From CAZHFW01 sp964531675 (GTDB lineage: Bacteria > Planctomycetota > Phycisphaerae > Phycisphaerales > UBA1924): DNA of 64,000 nucleotides. The stretch spans positions 62,001 to 126,000 of the forward strand of contig CAZHFW010000005.1 of NCBI GenBank assembly GCA_964531675.1, read 5' to 3'. Each line of letters begins with the position of its first letter. The first letter of the stretch is position 1. A model generated the notes under the pieces. That model saw nothing but the letters and a program-made list of their open reading frames with translations. It did no database searches and was not told the origin of the DNA. Of the stretch, positions 16,156-25,026 are shown one piece after another. The position numbers were made by a program, and so were the translations under genes.

Positions 16156-16799
16156 TGAACAAGACCACCGTGCTCATCGTGGACGACCACGCGATGGTCC
16201 GCAAGGGCATGAAGCTGCTCATCGATGGGCAACCCGACATCGTGGTCATCGGCGAAGCGGGCAATCTGAACGAGGCGCTCGAGGTCGCATCCCGCACCAA
16301 ACCCGACATCATCACGCTCGACCTGACGATGCCCGGCCCGTCGGGTCTGGCGTCGGTCGACAAACTGCGGGAATCCGTGCCGGAAACACGCATTATCGTG
16401 GTGACGATGCACGATGATCCCGCGTACGTCCGCAGCGCCATGGCCATGGGGGCGTCGGGCTACGTGAACAAGAGCGCCGCGGACAGCGAGCTCATCTCCG
16501 CGATCCGCGCGGTGGCCCGCGGGCGCGTCTTCATCGACATCGCCGACGCGGACACACTCGAGTCGATCCTCTCCCCGAACAGCACGCACGCGAAGAAGAG
16601 CCCGCTCGAAGCGCTGAGCGAGCGCGAACGCCAGGTGCTCCGCGAGGTCGCGCTGGGGCGCACCAATCAGCAGATCGCCGATGAGGTCGGCCTGAGCGTG
16701 AAGACCGTGGAGTCCTATCGCGCCAGGCTCATGAAGAAGCTCGGGCTCAAGCAAAGGGCCGACCTGGTCCGCTTGGCGATCGAGGCCAAGCTCATCTGA
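16152..16799 (+). CDS. NarL/FixJ-family response regulator
   Basis: A 215-residue two-domain regulator. The receiver domain has the acidic pair DD at 11-12, the phosphorylated D57 in ITLDLTMPG, and a conserved K near 104. The C-terminal LuxR-type helix-turn-helix shows ALSERERQVLREVALGRTNQQIADEVGLSVKTVESY. It is translationally coupled to the upstream kinase. No operator for it could be recognised. The nearest candidate target is the secreted-protein gene downstream, but that is only proximity. Confidence 0.93.
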   Translation: MMNKTTVLIVDDHAMVRKGMKLLIDGQPDIVVIGEAGNLNEALEVASRTKPDIITLDLTMPGPSGLASVDKLRESVPETRIIVVTMHDDPAYVRSAMAMGASGYVNKSAADSELISAIRAVARGRVFIDIADADTLESILSPNSTHAKKSPLEALSERERQVLREVALGRTNQQIADEVGLSVKTVESYRARLMKKLGLKQRADLVRLAIEAKLI

Positions 16800-16972
16800 G
16801 TCGGGCGGCTGCACGCGAGAATTCATGCCGGGGCTTGCCGGGGAATCCCGCGCACGCTTTGCACGGTTCTCCGGATTTTCCCGCTGGGCGTTCCATCGAT
16901 CCTTCTCCATACTTCTCCCACTTCCGTGCGGCACTGGCTGCGCGGGTTTCTGGACTTCCGGGAGGAGATCGC

Positions 16973-17707
16973 ATGCGTTCCATCATCAGACTGGCGTCGA
17001 CGACGGCTGTTTTGGCGCTGGCGGGCGTCGCGTCCGCCGAGATCGTCACGTACGACTTCGGGGGCATCACCAACGTCGGGGGCACGCCGCGCTCGTTCAC
17101 GGGCGAGTTCTCGTACGACACGTCAGTCGCCCCCGACACCGTGTACATCCCGAGCGGCAACACGATTCAGGGCTTCCGCACGTCCTACGCCAACGCGGTC
17201 AAGTCGCTGAAGATCAAGCTCAGCAACAACGAGCAGGTCGTGTGCAATACCGGCGGCGAGATCGTCATCAACAACATCTTCCAGCAGGAAGCGGGCGCTC
17301 CGGTGCCCAAGGGCCTGACCATGCAGGTCTATCCGCCTTCTTCCGCGGGCACGATCAACGGCCAGTTCATCCACTACATGTACCTCGCGTTCCTGCCGGT
17401 CAACGTGAGCTACAACTGGGATGCGCTCGACACGCTTCTTGACGGCAACGCCGAGAACATGCTCGACGCCAACCCGTCGCTGCTCCCCCACGACATCTCC
17501 CCCACCATCACCGGGACGCAGTTGACCCCCGACCTGAACTCGATGTTCACGCAGGGGCTCTTCCTGGGCACCATCCACAGCAACAGCCAAGGCACCACGA
17601 CCACCGTGAACAGCATCAACTGGTTCGAGCGTCGCGCCGTCCCCACGCCGGGAGCTGCGATGGTGATGGGCTTGGCCGCCTTTGCGACGGGCCGCCGTCG
17701 CCGCTGA
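16973..17707 (+). CDS. Secreted protein with exosortase-type sorting signal
   Basis: A 244-residue exported protein. The ATG at 16973 is preceded by GGGAGGAG and gives a standard signal peptide (VLALAGVASA). The mature part is a beta-rich domain (IVTYDFGGITNVGGTPRSF; FSYDTSVAP). The C-terminus is VPTPGAAMV, a hydrophobic stretch and TGRRRR, the same sorting layout as the other two such proteins in this window. No enzymatic motif is seen. A palindromic terminator follows. Confidence 0.75.
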   Translation: MRSIIRLASTTAVLALAGVASAEIVTYDFGGITNVGGTPRSFTGEFSYDTSVAPDTVYIPSGNTIQGFRTSYANAVKSLKIKLSNNEQVVCNTGGEIVINNIFQQEAGAPVPKGLTMQVYPPSSAGTINGQFIHYMYLAFLPVNVSYNWDALDTLLDGNAENMLDANPSLLPHDISPTITGTQLTPDLNSMFTQGLFLGTIHSNSQGTTTTVNSINWFERRAVPTPGAAMVMGLAAFATGRRRR

Positions 17708-17731
17708 GAGTCTTGTCGTTCGCGATTGCGG

Positions 17732-17775
17732 GCGCGGCAGCGTGATTCCACGAGCACGCTGCCGCGCTCATTTCT
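17732..17775. terminator. Bidirectional terminator between a secreted-protein gene and kdpE
   Basis: A perfect 13-bp inverted repeat (GCGCGGCAGCGTG / CACGCTGCCGCGC, 17732-17744 and 17755-17767) lies between two convergent genes and is followed by TCATTTCTTC. Confidence 0.75.
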
Positions 17776-17781
17776 TCTGAG

Positions 17782-18555
17782 TCAGCCCGGCTCGCGCAGT
17801 CGGTACCCCACGCCCGGCTCGGTGATGACGAACCTGGGCTGGGCGGGGTCAAGCTCAAGCTTCTTGCGCAGCTCGCCCGCGTACACGCGGAGGTATTGCA
17901 CATCGCTCTGGTGCTGGGGCCCCCACACGTCGCGGAGAATCATCTGGTGGGTGAGCACCTTCCCGGCGTGCTTGACGAGGAACGCCAGGAGCTTGAACTC
18001 CATCGGGGTCAGCCTGACTTCCCGCTTCTGGTCCGCCGCGTCGGTGACGTGCACGATTCGTGACACGACATCGATCCGCAGGGTGCGTCCATCCACGCTC
18101 GCTTCGTAGGGCCTGATCTCGCCGGACTGCCTGGCGCCGGAGGTTGCCGCGTGACGCAGCGCGACCCGCATCCGCGCCAGCAGTTCTCCCACGCCGAACG
18201 GTTTGGTCAGATAGTCATCTGCTCCGGCGTCGAGCGCCGCGACCTTGTCCGCCTCCTGATCGCGTGCGGACAGGACGACGATCGGCACACGCGATTCGGT
18301 GCGGATCGTGCGCGTCACCTGAAGCCCATCGCCATCGGGCAACCCAAGGTCGAGCAGGATGACGTCAGGATACACCGTGACCGCCTGCAGCACGCCCTCG
18401 CGGGCGGTGCCAGCCTCCTTCACGCGAAAGTTGTTCGCCTCCAGCGTTGCACGCAGAAATCGCCTGATGGGCTCTTCATCCTCGATGATGAGCACCAGCG
18501 GCGCGTGCGCCACGCCCGGCTGATGGACGATCGGAGTTGCTCGGCCTTCGCTCAC
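17782..18555 (-). CDS. kdpE: KdpE response regulator (OmpR family)
   Basis: A 257-residue OmpR/PhoB-type regulator of the Kdp potassium transporter. The receiver domain has EDEE at 25-28 and D69 in ILLDLGLPDGDG; the winged-helix output domain includes REVRLTPMEFKLLAFLV and QSDVQYLRVYAGELRKKLE, the segment typical of KdpE. The N-terminus is about 18 residues longer than in most homologues. The GTG start overlaps the kdpD stop (GTGA), so kinase and regulator are coupled. As an OmpR-family protein it should bind 11-bp direct repeats, and such repeats precede all three kdp blocks here. Confidence 0.95.
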   Translation of the reverse strand: MSEGRATPIVHQPGVAHAPLVLIIEDEEPIRRFLRATLEANNFRVKEAGTAREGVLQAVTVYPDVILLDLGLPDGDGLQVTRTIRTESRVPIVVLSARDQEADKVAALDAGADDYLTKPFGVGELLARMRVALRHAATSGARQSGEIRPYEASVDGRTLRIDVVSRIVHVTDAADQKREVRLTPMEFKLLAFLVKHAGKVLTHQMILRDVWGPQHQSDVQYLRVYAGELRKKLELDPAQPRFVITEPGVGYRLREPG

Positions 18556-21380
18556 GCCAACCCCTCCTCGCGCGGAAGCGACGGCTGCGGCTGCTCGATG
18601 GGCAGGGCGAACACGAACGCGACTCCCTTGGGCGTGTTGGGCTCGGCCCAGATTCGGCCACTGTGTGCTCGGATCACGCCTTCGCAGATCGTAAGCCCGA
18701 GCCCCATCCCACCCGCGGCCCCGCTCTGGTCCGAAGGCACACCGGGATTGGCGCCGCCGGCGCGGCTGGCCCTCCCCCGATAGAAACGCTCGAACACCCG
18801 CACAGATTCTTCCTCGGAGATTCCGGGGCCCTCGTCGGCGATCCGGATGACGACCTGACCTTCAGTGGCCCACGCGCTGATCGTGATCGGGCAGCCCGCG
18901 GGCGTGTACCGCAGCGCATTCTCCACGAGATTGTGCACGACCTGCGGCAGCATCGCGTTGTCGACCCGCAGCATCGGCAGATCGTCGGGCACGATCACAC
19001 GCAACGGCCTGTGACTCAGGGCCTCCCGATGCCTGGCGAGCCCGACGCCGATCATCTCTTCGACGGTCGTCCACTCCTTGCGGAGGCTGATCGCGCCGGA
19101 CTCGAGCCTGGTCGCAAAGACAAGGTTTCCGATGATGTCGTTGAGACGTCCTGATTCGTCGAGGATCGTGCGCAGCAGTTGACCCTGCGTGGAAGCGTCG
19201 ATGGCCCCGCTCAGTCGGCCCTGCTCGAGCGTGCTGGCAGCTCCGGTAATGCTGGCCAGAGGCGTCCGCAGGTCGTGCGACACCGAACTCAGGAGGGCGC
19301 TGCGCAGCCTCTCGCGCTCGGCATCGAGACGGGCGACCTGCTCGGACTCGCTGAGCATGACGCGTTCGAGCGCCGATGAGGCCTGGGTTGCGATGGCGTC
19401 CAGACTCTGCGCAATCGCGGGGGTGAGTTCATCCCGGTGCTGCTCACCCCGGCGGAGCTTGATTCCGAGCACGCCCAGGATGCCGCTGGTTCCGATCAGC
19501 GGGAGGAAGCGGCCCTGCGCTGAGGGCAGGGTCATCGTTCCGAACCCCGCCGGCTGGGCGTGATCCAGGGCCCAGCGGGCGACGCCGCGTTCGCGCTCGT
19601 CGAACCAGTCCGGAATCCCCGCGCTGGCGAGCACATCAAGCGTGCGCGGCGCGACGTCCCGCTTTGGTCTGGACCCAACGCAGATCACGGTGTCCGCGTG
19701 GAGCAGCTCCTGTGTCTGTCTGGCGATCACCGCTGCGACCGCGGGCACGTCACGCGCGGAGGCCAGAGCGCGGGACAGCGCGTACTGCGCAGCGGTCGCA
19801 CGTTCCCGGGCCCAGGCGACTCGGGCCTGCTCGCGCGTCCGGGCAGCCAGGGTGCCGACGACCAGACCAACACCGAGCATGATGCCGAAGGTGAGCAGAT
19901 ACGCGGGATCGTTGATCGTGAGCGTGTACCGCGGCTCCACGAAGAAGAAGTTGAAAGCCAGGACCGCAAACACGCTGGCGCACACCGCTGCCAGCCTCCC
20001 AAACCAGATCGCAGCGAGCACGACCCCGCCCAGGAGCAGCAGCCCCTCTTCTGAAAGGTCGGGCGGCCTGAAGCACAGCACCGCGCATCCGGTGGCCATC
20101 GCGACCATCGCGATCGCGCCCGCCAGCGCCGCGGACACCTCACGCGCGTTCATGCGACGAGGCGAAGAGGCTGCGGGCGTCGGATTCGGCGCAGAAGTGC
20201 TGGGCTCATCCCCTCGTACGACGTAGACATCGATGTCCCCGCTCTCGCGGATGAGGTTGTCCACGAACGAGCCGAAGATCACCTCCTTCCAACGCGGCCG
20301 GGATGTCTTGCCCACCAGGATCTTGCTGGCGTTGCGGGATCGCGCGAACGCGATCAGCTCCCGGGCTGCATTCTCGCCCCCGATCGTCGCGGTGGACGCT
20401 CCGAGGCTCTCGGCAAGCTTCAAGTTCCTGGCCAACGTGTCGCGATCGACCTGCCCGAGTCCTGTGGTCCGGGGCGTCTCGACGTGAACCGCGATCAGGT
20501 CCGCGTGCAATCCCGCGGCCATCCGCTTGGCGGCCCGGACGAGCCGCTCAGACATCGGGCTCGGGCTGACCGCGACAATCACACGCTCGCCCACGGGCCA
20601 CACAGCCCGGATCCCGCGATCGAGCTTGTAGCGACGGAGCTCCGAATCAACCCAGGCAGCCGTCCGCCGGAGCGCCAGTTCGCGCAACGCGGTCAGATTG
20701 CCCTTTCGGAAGAACCCATCGCTCGGATCCACCGCGCGGGCGGCGTTCTCCGCCAGGTACACCTTGCCGGCGCGGAGCCTTTCGAGCAGACCCTCGGGCG
20801 CGAGGTCCACAAGCTCGATCTCGTCAGCCTGGTCGAACACATGATCCGGTACGGTCTCCCGGACCAGCACGCCTGTGATCTGGGCGACGACGTCGTTGAG
20901 CGACTCCAGATGCTGGACATTCAGCGTCGTATAGACGTTGACGCCCGCCTCAAGGCACTCGAGCACGTCCTGCCAGCGCTTCTGACGCGGCGATCCGGGC
21001 GCATTGGTGTGCGCCAGTTCATCGACGAGCAGAATGTCCGGCCGTCGCGCGATCGAGGCTTCGCAATCAAACTCCTCCAGGATCACCGGCGGTGGTCCGG
21101 CGTACTCCACGCGCTTCCGCGGCAGCATGTCCATCCCGAGCAGAAGCTGCTCTGTCTCGATGCGCTTGTGGGTTTCGACCACCCCCACCGCGATGTCCAC
21201 ACCTTGCGACGCCAGACGCTGAGCCGCAGCCAGCATCGCATAGGTCTTCCCCACCCCCGGAGCCATCCCGAAGAAGATCTTGAGCCTGCCGCGAGACTTG
21301 CTCCCGTCCGGAGACGAACGCGCCAGTCGAGCCAGCAGCTCGTTGGGATCAGGCCGGGTTGGCATTGAATCGGCGTTCAT
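18552..21380 (-). CDS. kdpD: KdpD osmosensitive potassium sensor histidine kinase
   Basis: A 942-residue membrane kinase. Domain order: N-terminal KdpD domain with Walker A GMAPGVGKT and LVDELAHTNAPGSP; a universal-stress-like segment (about 240-380, VAVSPSPMSERLVRAAKRMA); a four-helix membrane DUF4118 region; a GAF-like region; HisKA with SVSHDLRTPLASITG; and a HATPase (NLVENALRYTPAG, DEGPGI, GMGLGLTI). ATG 21380 is used; ATG 21365, five codons in, is also possible, and neither has a good ribosome site. It is separated from kdpC by an opposite-strand SRPBCC gene, and a KdpE-like repeat lies 41-57 bp upstream, so kdpDE appears to have its own promoter. Confidence 0.94.
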   Translation of the reverse strand: MNADSMPTRPDPNELLARLARSSPDGSKSRGRLKIFFGMAPGVGKTYAMLAAAQRLASQGVDIAVGVVETHKRIETEQLLLGMDMLPRKRVEYAGPPPVILEEFDCEASIARRPDILLVDELAHTNAPGSPRQKRWQDVLECLEAGVNVYTTLNVQHLESLNDVVAQITGVLVRETVPDHVFDQADEIELVDLAPEGLLERLRAGKVYLAENAARAVDPSDGFFRKGNLTALRELALRRTAAWVDSELRRYKLDRGIRAVWPVGERVIVAVSPSPMSERLVRAAKRMAAGLHADLIAVHVETPRTTGLGQVDRDTLARNLKLAESLGASTATIGGENAARELIAFARSRNASKILVGKTSRPRWKEVIFGSFVDNLIRESGDIDVYVVRGDEPSTSAPNPTPAASSPRRMNAREVSAALAGAIAMVAMATGCAVLCFRPPDLSEEGLLLLGGVVLAAIWFGRLAAVCASVFAVLAFNFFFVEPRYTLTINDPAYLLTFGIMLGVGLVVGTLAARTREQARVAWARERATAAQYALSRALASARDVPAVAAVIARQTQELLHADTVICVGSRPKRDVAPRTLDVLASAGIPDWFDERERGVARWALDHAQPAGFGTMTLPSAQGRFLPLIGTSGILGVLGIKLRRGEQHRDELTPAIAQSLDAIATQASSALERVMLSESEQVARLDAERERLRSALLSSVSHDLRTPLASITGAASTLEQGRLSGAIDASTQGQLLRTILDESGRLNDIIGNLVFATRLESGAISLRKEWTTVEEMIGVGLARHREALSHRPLRVIVPDDLPMLRVDNAMLPQVVHNLVENALRYTPAGCPITISAWATEGQVVIRIADEGPGISEEESVRVFERFYRGRASRAGGANPGVPSDQSGAAGGMGLGLTICEGVIRAHSGRIWAEPNTPKGVAFVFALPIEQPQPSLPREEGLA

Positions 21381-21420
21381 CCGGAATGAGGAAGCGTAAC
21401 CCGCTGCGCATCGCTCCTCA

Positions 21421-21437
21421 TAAGCGCCGCGTAAGCG
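21421..21437 (-). promoter_or_regulatory. KdpE-box-like direct repeat upstream of kdpD
   Basis: On the forward strand TAAGCG-CCGCG-TAAGCG is a direct repeat with 11-bp period, the spacing used by OmpR-family regulators. The same motif in the same orientation precedes kdpB and the kdpF block. It lies in the divergent gap between kdpD and the SRPBCC gene, so it could affect either. Confidence 0.65.
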
Positions 21438-21470
21438 TGGTCTCACCCCCACCCAAGCCTAACCTTCACC

Positions 21471-21911
21471 ATGCCACAGACCATTCGCCTCCACCGCGTC
21501 TTGCGCTGCCCCGCCGAACGACTCTTTCGGGCGTGGATCGATCCTCGGGCCATGGTCAAGTGGCTCCCGCCCCATGGGTTTGTCGCCGAAGTCCACCACC
21601 TTGACGCCCGCGTCGGCGGCTCATACCGCATGTCTTTCACGAACTTCAATACCGGGCAGTCGCACGCGTTCGGTGGCACGTACGTCGAGATGACGCCGGG
21701 CGTCCAACTCCGGTACACGGATTCGTTCGAAGATCCCGGCCTGCCCGGGAAGATGAGCGTGACCGTCACGTTCAAGCCCGTGACCTGCGGCACCGAGCTC
21801 TCGATCGTCCAGGAAGGCGTCCCGGACGCCATCCCCGCCGAGATGTGCTCCCTCGGCTGGCAAGAGTCGCTCTCCCAGCTCGCGACGTTGGTCGAACCCT
21901 CGATCCCCTGA
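21471..21911 (+). CDS. SRPBCC (AHSA1-type) domain protein
   Basis: A 146-residue START/Bet v1-like protein of the AHSA1 class, a family that binds hydrophobic ligands or Hsp90-like partners. Recognisable features are RLHRVLRCPAERLFRAWIDP at the start, MVKWLPPHGF, the glycine-rich VGGSYRMSF and a C-terminal GWQESLSQLATLVE helix. It is divergent from kdpDE and convergent with kdpC, with only nine bases between stops, so it interrupts the kdp genes. It could be under the KdpE-like repeat 34 bp upstream. A link to potassium homeostasis is speculation. Confidence 0.88.
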   Translation: MPQTIRLHRVLRCPAERLFRAWIDPRAMVKWLPPHGFVAEVHHLDARVGGSYRMSFTNFNTGQSHAFGGTYVEMTPGVQLRYTDSFEDPGLPGKMSVTVTFKPVTCGTELSIVQEGVPDAIPAEMCSLGWQESLSQLATLVEPSIP

Positions 21912-21920
21912 TGGGCAAGG

Positions 21921-22556
21921 TCAGCGCGATTGCACGCCCGCAAGCTCGCGGTTGATCGCGCCGTAATCCACGACGGGCTCGCCGAGCACGCCGAACGTCC
22001 GCCGGGTCGTGTGCTTCCTGATCAACACACGAAGCGCATCCTCACGCATGCCGCGTGCCCGCGCCACCCGCGGCAGCTGATACTCCGCGGCTTGCGGCGA
22101 GATGTGCGGGTCCAGGCCGCTCGCGGAGGAGGTCACCAGATCCAACGGCACACCCGCGCCGGGCTCGCGCACGAGTCCGACCGCCTGATCCGCTTCCCGG
22201 AGCTTCTGGAGGCGCGCGCGGACGTTGTCGAGCAGCGCGGGATTGCTCGGAGCCAGATTGCTTCCCGACGAGCCGGCGCCCTTCTCAAGATCGAGCGCGG
22301 TGTAGGGGACAGGGGACGTCGCGCTGGGCCTTCCCCAGAACCATCCCGCCGCGGTCTTGGCGTCTCCCGCGGCGAACTCCTGTCCGATCAACGCTGAGGC
22401 GATTGGCTTGCCATCCGCATCACGCACGATCGATCCGCGGGCCTTGTCCGGCGCGATCAGCCGGGCGGCGCCTGTGATCACGAGGGGATAGATCAGCCCC
22501 GTGATGATCGAGATCCCGATGAAGACAGTGAGTGTTGCTCGCACGTTCCGAAGCAT
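21921..22556 (-). CDS. kdpC: K+-transporting ATPase subunit C
   Basis: A 211-residue periplasmic-facing subunit with one N-terminal membrane helix (FIGISIITGLIYPLVITG). It stabilises the KdpFABC complex and increases ATP affinity of KdpB. Family signatures: GQEFAAGDAKTAAGWFWGRPSA, NLAPSNPAL, and SSASGLDPHISPQAAEYQ, the near-invariant block. It follows kdpB by 15 bases on the same strand. Confidence 0.96.
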   Translation of the reverse strand: MLRNVRATLTVFIGISIITGLIYPLVITGAARLIAPDKARGSIVRDADGKPIASALIGQEFAAGDAKTAAGWFWGRPSATSPVPYTALDLEKGAGSSGSNLAPSNPALLDNVRARLQKLREADQAVGLVREPGAGVPLDLVTSSASGLDPHISPQAAEYQLPRVARARGMREDALRVLIRKHTTRRTFGVLGEPVVDYGAINRELAGVQSR

Positions 22557-22571
22557 CGCACGCTCCTCCGT

Positions 22572-24782
22572 TCAGCTCCACACCGGAAGCAGGTTCACCA
22601 GCACATCGATGAGCTTGATGCCCGCGAACGGGACGATGAGGCCGCCGACGCCGTAGACGACGAGGTTGTGGAGCAGAAGCCTGCTTGCCTCGACCGGCCG
22701 ATAGCGCACGCCGCGCAAGGCGAGCGGGATCAGCACGACGATGATGAGGGCGTTGAAGATGACGCTCGACAGGATCGCGGTCGCGGGATTCAGACGCATG
22801 ACATTGAGCGCCCCGAGCTCCGGATAAGTCGAAGCGAACGCCGCGGGGATGATCGCGAAGTACTTGGCCACGTCATTGGCGATCGAGAACGTCGTCAGCG
22901 CCCCGCGGGTCATCAGGAGCTGCTTGCCGATGCGGACGATCTCGATGAGCTTGGTCGGATTGGAGTCCAGATCGACCATGTTCCCGGCCTCTTTGGCAGC
23001 CTGGGTGCCCGAGTTCATCGCGACCGCGACGTCTGCCTGGGCCAGAGCCGGAGCGTCATTGGTGCCGTCGCCCGTCATCGCGACGAGTCTCCCGCCTTGC
23101 TGATACTCGCGAATCAGTTCGAGCTTGCGCTCGGGGGTCGCCTGGGCCAGGAAGTCATCGACGCCGGCTTCGGCCGCGATTGCCGCCGCGGTGACGGGGT
23201 TGTCGCCGGTGATCATCACGGTCTTGATCCCCATGCGGCGCATCTCGGCGAAGCGCTCGGCGATCCCGCCTTTCACAACGTCCTTGAGCTCGATGACGCC
23301 CAGAGTCCTGCCCTTGCCGTCGGCGACGACCAGGGGCGTCGCGCCTCGCCGCGCGACTTCATCGACGATCGCAAGGGCGTGCTCGCTCGGCCGACTGCCC
23401 ATCCGTGAGACGTAGGCCTCGATCGCGTCCGCGGAGCCCTTGCGGATCTGTCGGCCCGTCGGATTCAGCGCGGACACCGGCAGATCGACGCCGCTCATCC
23501 GCGTGCTGGCGGTGAAGGGCACAAACGTGGCGGGCGTTCCCTCAACGCCCAGAACGCCGAGTTCTCGCTCCCGGATGCTGTACTTCTGCTTGGCCAGCAC
23601 GACAATGCTCCGTCCTTCGGGCGTTTCATCCGCGAGCGACGAGAGCTGGGCCGCGTCCGCAAGGTCCTCGGGGCGCACGCCATCCACCGCGTGGAACGCG
23701 CTGGCCATGCGGTTGCCGAAGGTGATCGTGCCGGTCTTGTCAAGCAGGAGCACGTCAACATCACCCGCGGCCTCGACCGCACGGCCGCTGGTCGCGATGA
23801 CGTTGGCCTGCACCAGCCTGTCCATCCCCGCGATGCGGATCGCCGAGAGCAAGCCACCGATCGTCGTGGGGATCAGGCACACCAGCAGCGCGACAAGCAC
23901 CGTCACGCTGATGGGCGTTGCGTGCGCCCCTGGATCCGCGAGCTTCGCCTGCACCACCGCGTACATCGAGAATGGCAGCAACGTCGCGCACGCCAGCAGG
24001 AACGTGATGCTGAGCGCGGCCAGCAGGATGTCCAGGGCGATTTCGTTCGGGGTCTTCTGCCGCTTGGCGCCCTCGACCATCGCGATCATGCGATCCAGAA
24101 ACGTCTGGCCTGGGTCGGACGCGACGCGGACGATGATCCAGTCGGAAAGGACCTGGGTGCCTCCCACGACCGAGGATCGGTCTCCTCCCGCTTCGCGAAT
24201 CACCGGAGCGGACTCGCCGGTGACCGCGGACTCATTGACCGAAGCGATCCCTTCCACGACCTCGCCGTCGCTGGGAATCAGTTCGCCCGCTTCCACCAGC
24301 ACGATATCGCCCTTGCGCAGCACCGAGCCCGACACCATGCTGGTATGCAACGACTTCGGATCCGTGCGCTGCAGCCGACGCTCACCTGCCTTGCTCCAGA
24401 GACTGCTGCCCTCAACGCGCCGCGCCTGCACATCGCGCTTGCTCTTGCGGAGGCTCGCAGCCTGCGCTTTTCCGCGCCCCTCCGCCATCGCCTCTGCGAA
24501 GTTCGCGAACAGAACGGTGAACCAGAGCCACAGCGCGATCGTCAGCACCAGCCCGGGCGAGTATCCCCCCACTTCCCCCCGACCCGCAAAGCCCGCGACC
24601 GCCAGCACGCTGGTGAGCACGCTCACGACCCAGACGACGAACATGACCGGATTGCGAACCTGCACGCGCGGATCAAGCTTCGCGAGCGCCGCGATGATCG
24701 CGGGTCGTATCAACGACTTGGAGAACACCGAGGAGCTGGGCCGCTGGCCCGACGAGGAATGACGATGCTTGATCGATTCCAT
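22572..24782 (-). CDS. kdpB: K+-transporting P-type ATPase subunit B
   Basis: The catalytic subunit of KdpFABC, 736 residues, longer than the usual 680 or so because of an N-terminal extension (SIKHRHSSSGQRPSSSV). It hydrolyses ATP to drive K+ uptake through KdpA. The phosphorylated Asp is in LLLDKTGTITFGNRMASAF, the actuator motif is TGESAPVIREAGGDRSSV, and the hinge is MTGDGTNDAPALAQADVAVAMNSGTQAAKEAGNMVD. ATG 24782 is chosen over a further-upstream GC-rich leader. Unusually, kdpB is not contiguous with kdpA: an opposite-strand secreted-protein gene lies between, and a KdpE-like repeat sits 70-86 bp upstream of this start, so B-C likely have their own promoter. Confidence 0.96.
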   Translation of the reverse strand: MESIKHRHSSSGQRPSSSVFSKSLIRPAIIAALAKLDPRVQVRNPVMFVVWVVSVLTSVLAVAGFAGRGEVGGYSPGLVLTIALWLWFTVLFANFAEAMAEGRGKAQAASLRKSKRDVQARRVEGSSLWSKAGERRLQRTDPKSLHTSMVSGSVLRKGDIVLVEAGELIPSDGEVVEGIASVNESAVTGESAPVIREAGGDRSSVVGGTQVLSDWIIVRVASDPGQTFLDRMIAMVEGAKRQKTPNEIALDILLAALSITFLLACATLLPFSMYAVVQAKLADPGAHATPISVTVLVALLVCLIPTTIGGLLSAIRIAGMDRLVQANVIATSGRAVEAAGDVDVLLLDKTGTITFGNRMASAFHAVDGVRPEDLADAAQLSSLADETPEGRSIVVLAKQKYSIRERELGVLGVEGTPATFVPFTASTRMSGVDLPVSALNPTGRQIRKGSADAIEAYVSRMGSRPSEHALAIVDEVARRGATPLVVADGKGRTLGVIELKDVVKGGIAERFAEMRRMGIKTVMITGDNPVTAAAIAAEAGVDDFLAQATPERKLELIREYQQGGRLVAMTGDGTNDAPALAQADVAVAMNSGTQAAKEAGNMVDLDSNPTKLIEIVRIGKQLLMTRGALTTFSIANDVAKYFAIIPAAFASTYPELGALNVMRLNPATAILSSVIFNALIIVVLIPLALRGVRYRPVEASRLLLHNLVVYGVGGLIVPFAGIKLIDVLVNLLPVWS

Positions 24783-24851
24783 ACGCCGACAGCATCGGGG
24801 GCTGCGGCGCTCCGGACGATCAGACGCACGCAAACGTCCAGGCCGCTGGCA

Positions 24852-24868
24852 TAAGCGGCACGTAAACG
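24852..24868 (-). promoter_or_regulatory. KdpE-box-like direct repeat upstream of kdpB
   Basis: Forward-strand TAAGCG-GCACG-TAAACG, an 11-bp-period direct repeat in the same orientation as the copies upstream of kdpD and the kdpF block. The gap is divergent: kdpB is on one side and the secreted-protein gene at 25027 on the other. Confidence 0.65.
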
Positions 24869-25026
24869 TCGAATCTGCGATACCCAGAGCGACCTCGCCG
24901 CGTTGGAATTCTCATCCGATCGTGCAAGACCGAAAACCCGGCGCGACATGAGCGTGTGCCACCCAGGCCGGCACAACCAACGGAGGAAGAGCCGGCTGGT
25001 CCCCATCCAACTCGGAGACGCTCCTT